64,000 nt of DNA from Bacteroidota bacterium. Its GTDB lineage: Bacteria; Bacteroidota; Bacteroidia; Chitinophagales; Chitinophagaceae. The DNA lies in NCBI GenBank assembly GCA_030706735.1, contig JAUZNZ010000001.1, positions 124,001 through 188,000 on the forward strand. The letters run 5' to 3'. Shown here piece by piece: positions 59,504-64,000 of the stretch (within the stretch, counting starts at the first letter, position 1; every line of letters begins with the position of its first letter). The notes below the pieces were generated by a model, which ran no database searches, was not told where the DNA came from, and saw only the letters and a list, made by a program, of their open reading frames with translations. Position numbers and translations under genes: made by a program.

Positions 59504-60349
59504 ATGAAATTATTCAAGCGACGAGGGGAAGACGGATCGGGTGCAGAGATGTCTTTCATCGAACATTTGGACGTATTGAGAGGCCATCTTTTCAAGTCGG
59601 CTGTCGCCGTAGCGATCGGAGCGGTGATCGTGGCCATTTACAACAATTTTATTTTCAAGAAAATACTGATGGGGCCGACCAAGGCCGATTTTCCGACCTA
59701 TAGCGTGCTATGCCGGTTGAGTGAACACCTGGGGCTTGGCAATAAATTATGCATGACCCAGATCAACGTCAAGATGCAGAGCAATACTGTGGCAGGTCAG
59801 TTCGGAGTATATTTCAACATCATCCTGATCGGCGGTTTTATCCTGGCCTTTCCCTACGTATTCTGGCAATTCTGGAAATTCACCAAACCTGCTCTGACTT
59901 CGAAAGAGCTGAGAAGCACCAGGGGGGTCATTTTCTGGGTTTCGCTTCTGTTCTTTCTCGGCGTCTTTTTCGGGTATTTTGTCATCGCACCATATACCAT
60001 TAATTTCTTTTCAAAGTTTTCTCTCGACGACAGTATCGAAAACCTGTGGACGATCGCGAGTTATTTCAACACCATCACGCCGCTGATATTGGGGGCGGGT
60101 CTGGCCTTTCAACTGCCACTGGTGATTTATTTTTTGGCAAGGGCCGGGGTGGTCAGCGCGGCGTGGCTTCGCCGCGCCCGCAAATACGCTATTATCTCCA
60201 TGCTCGTTTTAGCAGGCATCATAACACCTCCGGATATGCTCAGCCAGATCGTCTGCACCATTCCATTAATGCTTTTGTATGAGATCGGCGTTCTGCTGTG
60301 TGTGAGGGTGGAAAAACAAGAAAAGAAAAAAGAGGCCGAATGGAGTTAA
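59504..60349 (+). CDS. tatC: Sec-independent protein translocase subunit TatC
   Basis: A 281-residue membrane protein, receptor for twin-arginine signal peptides. MSFIEHLDVLRGHLFKS at about 16-32 is the conserved cytoplasmic N-terminus. Six membrane spans follow (SAVAVAIGAVIVAIYNNFIF, FNIILIGGFILAFPYVFWQF, GVIFWVSLLFFLGVFFGYFV and others), with FWQFWKFTKPAL, FGYFVIAPYTINFF, and RKYAIISMLVLAGIITPPD near the end. Start at ATG 59504 is preferred to the upstream TTG/ATG extension in frame. The end overlaps gatA by 10 bases. Confidence 0.94.
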   Translation: MKLFKRRGEDGSGAEMSFIEHLDVLRGHLFKSAVAVAIGAVIVAIYNNFIFKKILMGPTKADFPTYSVLCRLSEHLGLGNKLCMTQINVKMQSNTVAGQFGVYFNIILIGGFILAFPYVFWQFWKFTKPALTSKELRSTRGVIFWVSLLFFLGVFFGYFVIAPYTINFFSKFSLDDSIENLWTIASYFNTITPLILGAGLAFQLPLVIYFLARAGVVSAAWLRRARKYAIISMLVLAGIITPPDMLSQIVCTIPLMLLYEIGVLLCVRVEKQEKKKEAEWS

Positions 60350-61803
60350 CCCTTGCTTCGATATCGGACTATCATGCTTCATTATACGACCAACCGAACG
60401 GTTGCTGGATGGCGGTAAGTCATTATCTGTCCAGGATCAGGGAAAATGAGCATTTGAATGCCTTTCTGGAAGTGTTTGAGGTGGAAGCGCTGGAACAGGC
60501 ACGGGCCCTTGATGAAAAAAGACGCGCCGGCGCTGAGATGGGCAGGTTGCATGGCGTAGTGGTGGCCCTGAAGGACGTGATCTCGTATAAAGGGCATGCC
60601 CTGTCTGCCGCCTCGAAGATATTGGATGGCTTTACGTCGGTTTATCACGCTACCGCCGTGGAACGGCTATTGGCTGAAGAAGCGATCATTATCGGGCGGA
60701 CGAATTGCGACGAGTTCGCCATGGGTTCAACGAATGAGAATTCGGCCTTTGGAAGGGTTTTGAATGCGAGGTGCCCAAGCCGTGTTCCCGGCGGATCATC
60801 CGGCGGGTCCGCCGTGGCTGTTCAAGCGGGCCTAAGCATGGTTAGTTTGGGGAGCGACACCGGCGGGTCAGTCCGCCAGCCGGCCGACTTCTGCGGCATA
60901 ATTGGGCTTAAACCTACGTATGGACGAATTTCGCGCTATGGATTGATCGCCTATGCCTCCTCTTTCGATCAGATCGGGGTATTCGGCCGTAACGTGCCGG
61001 ATGTCGGGCTGGTACTCCAATGCGTTGAAGGGGCGGACGACTATGATAGCACGGTCTCCCGGACCAGGCCTGAGTGGCCGGCTGCAAAATGGTATGAAGG
61101 AAAAGGACCCTATCGCATTGCCTATTTTAAAGAAGCCTTCGATCATCCTGGTCTTGATCCGGAGATCAAGGAGGTGTTGGAAGGATTCGTCAAACGGTTG
61201 CAAAAAGATGGTCATTCGGTGGAAGCAATTGACTTCGACCTCCTTGACTACATTGTTCCCGCTTATTATATCCTTTCCACTGCCGAGGCCTCGTCCAACC
61301 TGGCCAGGTTCGATGGGGTGAAATATGGATACCGCCCGGATACGCCAGGACTCCCTTTAACAGAATTTTACAAGAGAACCCGTTCAGAAGGCTTCGGAAA
61401 AGAGGTCAAGCGTCGTATCTTATTGGGCACCTTTGTTTTAAGTGCAGGCTACTACGATGCCTATTTCACCAAGGCCCAGCAAGTGAGAAAATTGTTAGTC
61501 GAGCGCACCGATCTAATATTCAAAGACTTCGACATAATCATCCTGCCAACCTCCCCAAGCACCGCATTTCACGCAGGTGAGAAGATGGATGATCCAATCG
61601 CAATGTATCTCGCTGATATCTATACTGTTTATGCAAATCTCACCGGTATTCCCGGGATTTCTGTCCCATTATTTACCCACAGTAATGGCATGCCTTTTGG
61701 TATTCAGGCTATGACAAACCGATTTAAAGAATTAACTTTACTTCAGTTCTCGCATCTCTTGATGCAATATAAGTCCTACGAAAATCCTACTCTATGTGAC
61801 TGA
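60340..61803 (+). CDS. gatA: Asp-tRNA(Asn)/Glu-tRNA(Gln) amidotransferase subunit A
   Basis: A 487-residue amidase that supplies ammonia for converting Glu-tRNA-Gln (and Asp-tRNA-Asn) to the amide. The amidase signature is complete: catalytic Lys in GVVVALKDVISYKG near 71-84, RTNCDEFAMGSTNENSAFG near 117-135, PGGSSGGSAVAVQAG near 147-161 with the cis-Ser, and SLGSDTGGSVRQPADFCG near 167-184 with the Ser nucleophile. The tail has TGIPGISVPLF and MPFGIQAM. Start ATG 60340 overlaps the tatC stop, which suggests coupled translation. gatB and gatC are elsewhere. Confidence 0.93.
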   Translation: MELTLASISDYHASLYDQPNGCWMAVSHYLSRIRENEHLNAFLEVFEVEALEQARALDEKRRAGAEMGRLHGVVVALKDVISYKGHALSAASKILDGFTSVYHATAVERLLAEEAIIIGRTNCDEFAMGSTNENSAFGRVLNARCPSRVPGGSSGGSAVAVQAGLSMVSLGSDTGGSVRQPADFCGIIGLKPTYGRISRYGLIAYASSFDQIGVFGRNVPDVGLVLQCVEGADDYDSTVSRTRPEWPAAKWYEGKGPYRIAYFKEAFDHPGLDPEIKEVLEGFVKRLQKDGHSVEAIDFDLLDYIVPAYYILSTAEASSNLARFDGVKYGYRPDTPGLPLTEFYKRTRSEGFGKEVKRRILLGTFVLSAGYYDAYFTKAQQVRKLLVERTDLIFKDFDIIILPTSPSTAFHAGEKMDDPIAMYLADIYTVYANLTGIPGISVPLFTHSNGMPFGIQAMTNRFKELTLLQFSHLLMQYKSYENPTLCD

Positions 61804-61915
61804 GAGATTCGAAGTGTCTTTTCCCATTTGCTCTTAACCAATCTCTGCTATCCGCCTCCTATGGAAGATTGTGAACACCAATAAAGGTCGTTTACCATCT
61901 TTAAAGCGTTGGACA

Positions 61916-63007
61916 ATGTTGATCAAAAGATTTCTTTTACCGGGAATCCTCCTGATCAGTTTAGGATGGATCACCCGGACCCAGGCGGACGATTTCGATA
62001 AGGGAGACAAGAAAACAGGCTCCCAAAATGCGAGTGGCGATATGGGCTCGCAAGTTCGCAATACGGTCATTATCAATGCCGCTGATTCGGATTCCCAAAA
62101 TGATTTTAAGGAGCTGTTTGAGGCCGCCTCCATTGGAGGCAGCAATGGCGCGCGCCTTAATCCGAAAGCATTCAGTTTTGTGCAGGATTATATGAAGGAG
62201 AACTGGGACGAACTACAAAATGTCCGCAGCACCGGCAAACCGTACTTCAACCTGATCGAAGGGATCCTGACTCAATACGGCCTGCCGAAGGAGTTGAAAT
62301 ATCTGGCCGTCATTGAATCGAATTTGAAACGCACCGCCGTATCGCATGTGGGTGCGGTAGGACCCTGGCAGTTAATGCCGCAGACTGCACGAGACCTGGG
62401 TCTCAAAGTCGGCGGTCAGGCCGATGAGCGCAAGAATTACGTCAAGAGCACCCGGGCTGCCGCCTTGTATCTCCGGGATCTCTATAATGAATTGGGTGAC
62501 TGGTTGTTAGTGATAGCCGCCTATAATGGGGGCACCGCCAATGTCTATCATGCCATCCATAAGAGCGGAAGTCGAAATTTTTGGGACCTTCAATACTATC
62601 TCCCGGCCGAGTCCAGGATCCATGTGAAGAAGTTTATCGGCACGCAATATGTCTTTGAAGGCCAGGGCAGCGTGACGACACTGACCCGCGATGAGGCGAT
62701 AGAGCAGCTCTCAGGTTCTTCCATGTATGTGTTCACGAGGAATTTAAACCGGGACGAGCTTAACGATTCCCGGACAGTTTCCATCTCCGGAAAGTATTGT
62801 TCAACGATCATTGCCCGGTATGTCCTGATGGATGACAGCACCTTCAGCCGTTATAATCCCGAATTCGACAAGGTCATGGCCAGTGCGAACAATACGTACG
62901 ACCTCAAGCTGCCGGCCGACAAGATGGAACTATTTGCCGCCAATAAGTATCAGATATTGAATGAGTCCGTTCAACTTTTGCTGAGTGGCGTCACGGCTCA
63001 AAAATGA
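61916..63007 (+). CDS. Lytic murein transglycosylase, MltD-like
   Basis: A 363-residue secreted enzyme that cleaves peptidoglycan glycan strands. Signal segment near residues 1-25 (IKRFLLPGILLISLGWI). The SLT domain has the catalytic Glu in YLAVIESNLKRTAVSHVGAV near 137-156, then GPWQLMPQTARDLGLKVG, STRAAALYLRDLY, and WLLVIAAYNGGTANV. The C-terminal region, about 250-363, is without a recognisable LysM repeat, so binding to the wall must come from elsewhere. ATG 61916 is preferred to the upstream GTG at 61871 because it places the signal at the start. Its stop overlaps the next start in an ATGA-like arrangement (63004-63007). Confidence 0.87.
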   Translation: MLIKRFLLPGILLISLGWITRTQADDFDKGDKKTGSQNASGDMGSQVRNTVIINAADSDSQNDFKELFEAASIGGSNGARLNPKAFSFVQDYMKENWDELQNVRSTGKPYFNLIEGILTQYGLPKELKYLAVIESNLKRTAVSHVGAVGPWQLMPQTARDLGLKVGGQADERKNYVKSTRAAALYLRDLYNELGDWLLVIAAYNGGTANVYHAIHKSGSRNFWDLQYYLPAESRIHVKKFIGTQYVFEGQGSVTTLTRDEAIEQLSGSSMYVFTRNLNRDELNDSRTVSISGKYCSTIIARYVLMDDSTFSRYNPEFDKVMASANNTYDLKLPADKMELFAANKYQILNESVQLLLSGVTAQK

Positions 63008-64000
63008 TAAGACCCCAGCTAACTCTTTCGCCCGCCAGGAATTCCGGAGTAGTGATTGCGGCCCTGGCGGGTTTTTGTTTGATCTACTTCAGCAACCCGG
63101 GCATCGGCATTTCCCCGGATTCCGTGACTTACACGAGCGTCGCCAGAAATCTGGTCGACTCCGGCAGGCCACTTGAATTCGACGGCGAGTGGCTGACCGA
63201 TTTCCCGATCGGATACCCTGCCTTCCTGGGGTCGATCTTTTTTATTACCCGTTCAGATCCTTTTCATTTCGGTCTTTTTTTAAATAGCTGCCTGTTCGGG
63301 CTCCTCCTCTACATTTGTTTGCGGGCAGTAAAAAAGAACGGCTTCCCGATCTGGTTACAAGGTGCTTATGGCCTATGCCTCTTATCTGGCACGGCACTCC
63401 TTCAGGTATTTGGCATGCTTTGGTCGGAGACCTTGTTTATCCTTTGCATCGCTTTTTTCTTCCTGTCCTCCGGCTATTACGGCCGTAACCACCGCCTGGG
63501 GCCACTGTTTGCAATGGCTCTTGCCACCGCCATCGCCTGCGTGACGCGCTATGCGGGCGTCGCAGTTCTTGCAACAGGACTATTCCTGCTGATCGCGGAT
63601 CGGCAATTAAGTCGCCGGAAGAAGGCATTGCACGCGTTAATATACGCCGGTTCCGCAGTAGCTCCCCTTCTGATCAATGTTCTCATTAACCGCATCCACG
63701 AAGGCTATCTGACGGGCGACCGCCTGGTCAACCAGACGCCGTTTACCGAACATCTGCAACGGTTTGGGACGACTTTGCTAAGATGGATAATTCCTTCTTT
63801 TCGCGGGACCGGGGAAGGACAGGGCCTGCTTGCTGCTGCCTGTACTCTTGGATTTATCGGCGCTGCGGCAGGAGCTGCTATTTCTCTTTGGCGCCGGAAC
63901 AAATCCCTCTATGCCTGGGCCGGCCTTGGAGCAGTCTTTACTGCTATTTATTCCGTGTTCCTGCTCGGTGTGGCTGCAACGACCGCGTTTCAGCCACTCG
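63004..64000 (+). CDS. GT-C-like multi-span membrane protein, cut by the window end
   Basis: An open frame from ATG 63004 runs to the window edge (at least 332 residues). The N-terminus has a membrane helix, then an Asp-containing loop, GIGISPDSVTYTSVARNLVD near 34-53, typical of GT-C fold glycosyltransferases, and FPIGYPAFLG. At least seven further hydrophobic segments follow (FGLFLNSCLFGLLLYICL, ETLFILCIAFFFLSSGYY, LYAWAGLGAVFTAIYSVF). These enzymes use polyprenyl-phosphate sugars on the periplasmic side. The start overlaps the lytic transglycosylase stop by four bases. The C-terminal half is missing, so the assignment is tentative. Confidence 0.65.
   Translation, partial: MIRPQLTLSPARNSGVVIAALAGFCLIYFSNPGIGISPDSVTYTSVARNLVDSGRPLEFDGEWLTDFPIGYPAFLGSIFFITRSDPFHFGLFLNSCLFGLLLYICLRAVKKNGFPIWLQGAYGLCLLSGTALLQVFGMLWSETLFILCIAFFFLSSGYYGRNHRLGPLFAMALATAIACVTRYAGVAVLATGLFLLIADRQLSRRKKALHALIYAGSAVAPLLINVLINRIHEGYLTGDRLVNQTPFTEHLQRFGTTLLRWIIPSFRGTGEGQGLLAAACTLGFIGAAAGAAISLWRRNKSLYAWAGLGAVFTAIYSVFLLGVAATTAFQPL

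Overview
The window is a 64 kb piece of a Bacteroidota chromosome, most likely from the Chitinophagaceae. The evidence is gene content and layout: PorT and C-terminal sorting domains of the type IX secretion system (T9SS), a TonB-dependent receptor with a carboxypeptidase-like regulatory domain, RNase Y, the pheT/coiled-coil/zapA/rny order, and TAnnTTTG promoter boxes lying only a few bases before many start codons. No rRNA, tRNA, CRISPR array, transposase or prophage was seen. The genus is inference.

Layout. 0-11.4 kb is mostly core: a YkuK-like nuclease, engB, ubiE, porT, a Wzi/RemB-like outer-membrane barrel, pyrC, a short MutS-like ATPase, a DUF3179 protein, a YifB/ComM ATPase and a lipoprotein hydrolase. 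11.4-34.4 kb is a large surface-polysaccharide locus. It holds an initiating sugar-phosphate transferase, GT2 and GT4 glycosyltransferases, a 1001-residue three-domain glycosyltransferase, an RgpF-like protein, a 1458-residue methyltransferase/coiled-coil/glycosyltransferase fusion, a second methyltransferase, a GT4-GT2 fusion, a Wzm/Wzt-type ABC exporter, two tandem O-antigen ligase/polymerase-like proteins, an MsbA-like exporter, a WaaE-like transferase and a rhodanese. 34.4-37.0 kb looks more AT-rich and carries a T9SS cargo protein and a tail-fibre-like protein. 37.0-39.2 kb has hddC and hddA (GDP-heptose branch) and a DUF983 protein.

39.3-49.5 kb has a TonB-dependent receptor with a small Cys-containing protein, a TPR histidine kinase with its NarL-type regulator, a thiolase, pyrD, a small barrel-like protein, a DUF1801/YdeI protein and rsmE. 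49.5-64 kb is again core: dnaB, a DUF6600 Asn-rich lipoprotein, pheT, a ZapB-like coiled coil, a mini sorting-domain protein, zapA, rny, rplS, tatA, tatC, gatA, a lytic transglycosylase and a GT-C-like membrane protein cut by the window end.

How the parts may work together (inference): the 11.4-34.4 kb genes look like an ABC-exporter-dependent polysaccharide pathway. An initiating sugar-phosphate is placed on undecaprenyl phosphate, multi-domain transferases extend it, Wzm/Wzt exports it, and WaaL-like proteins ligate or polymerise it. The 1458-residue protein combines a methyltransferase, a long coiled coil and glycosyltransferase domains in one chain. That resembles, in one polypeptide, the split WbdD/WbdA cap-ruler-polymerase arrangement of E. 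coli O9a, and it is the most interesting object here. Because T9SS cargo in this phylum is often anchored to a special LPS, the presence of porT, T9SS cargo and this locus in one window invites a functional link, which is not shown by sequence alone.
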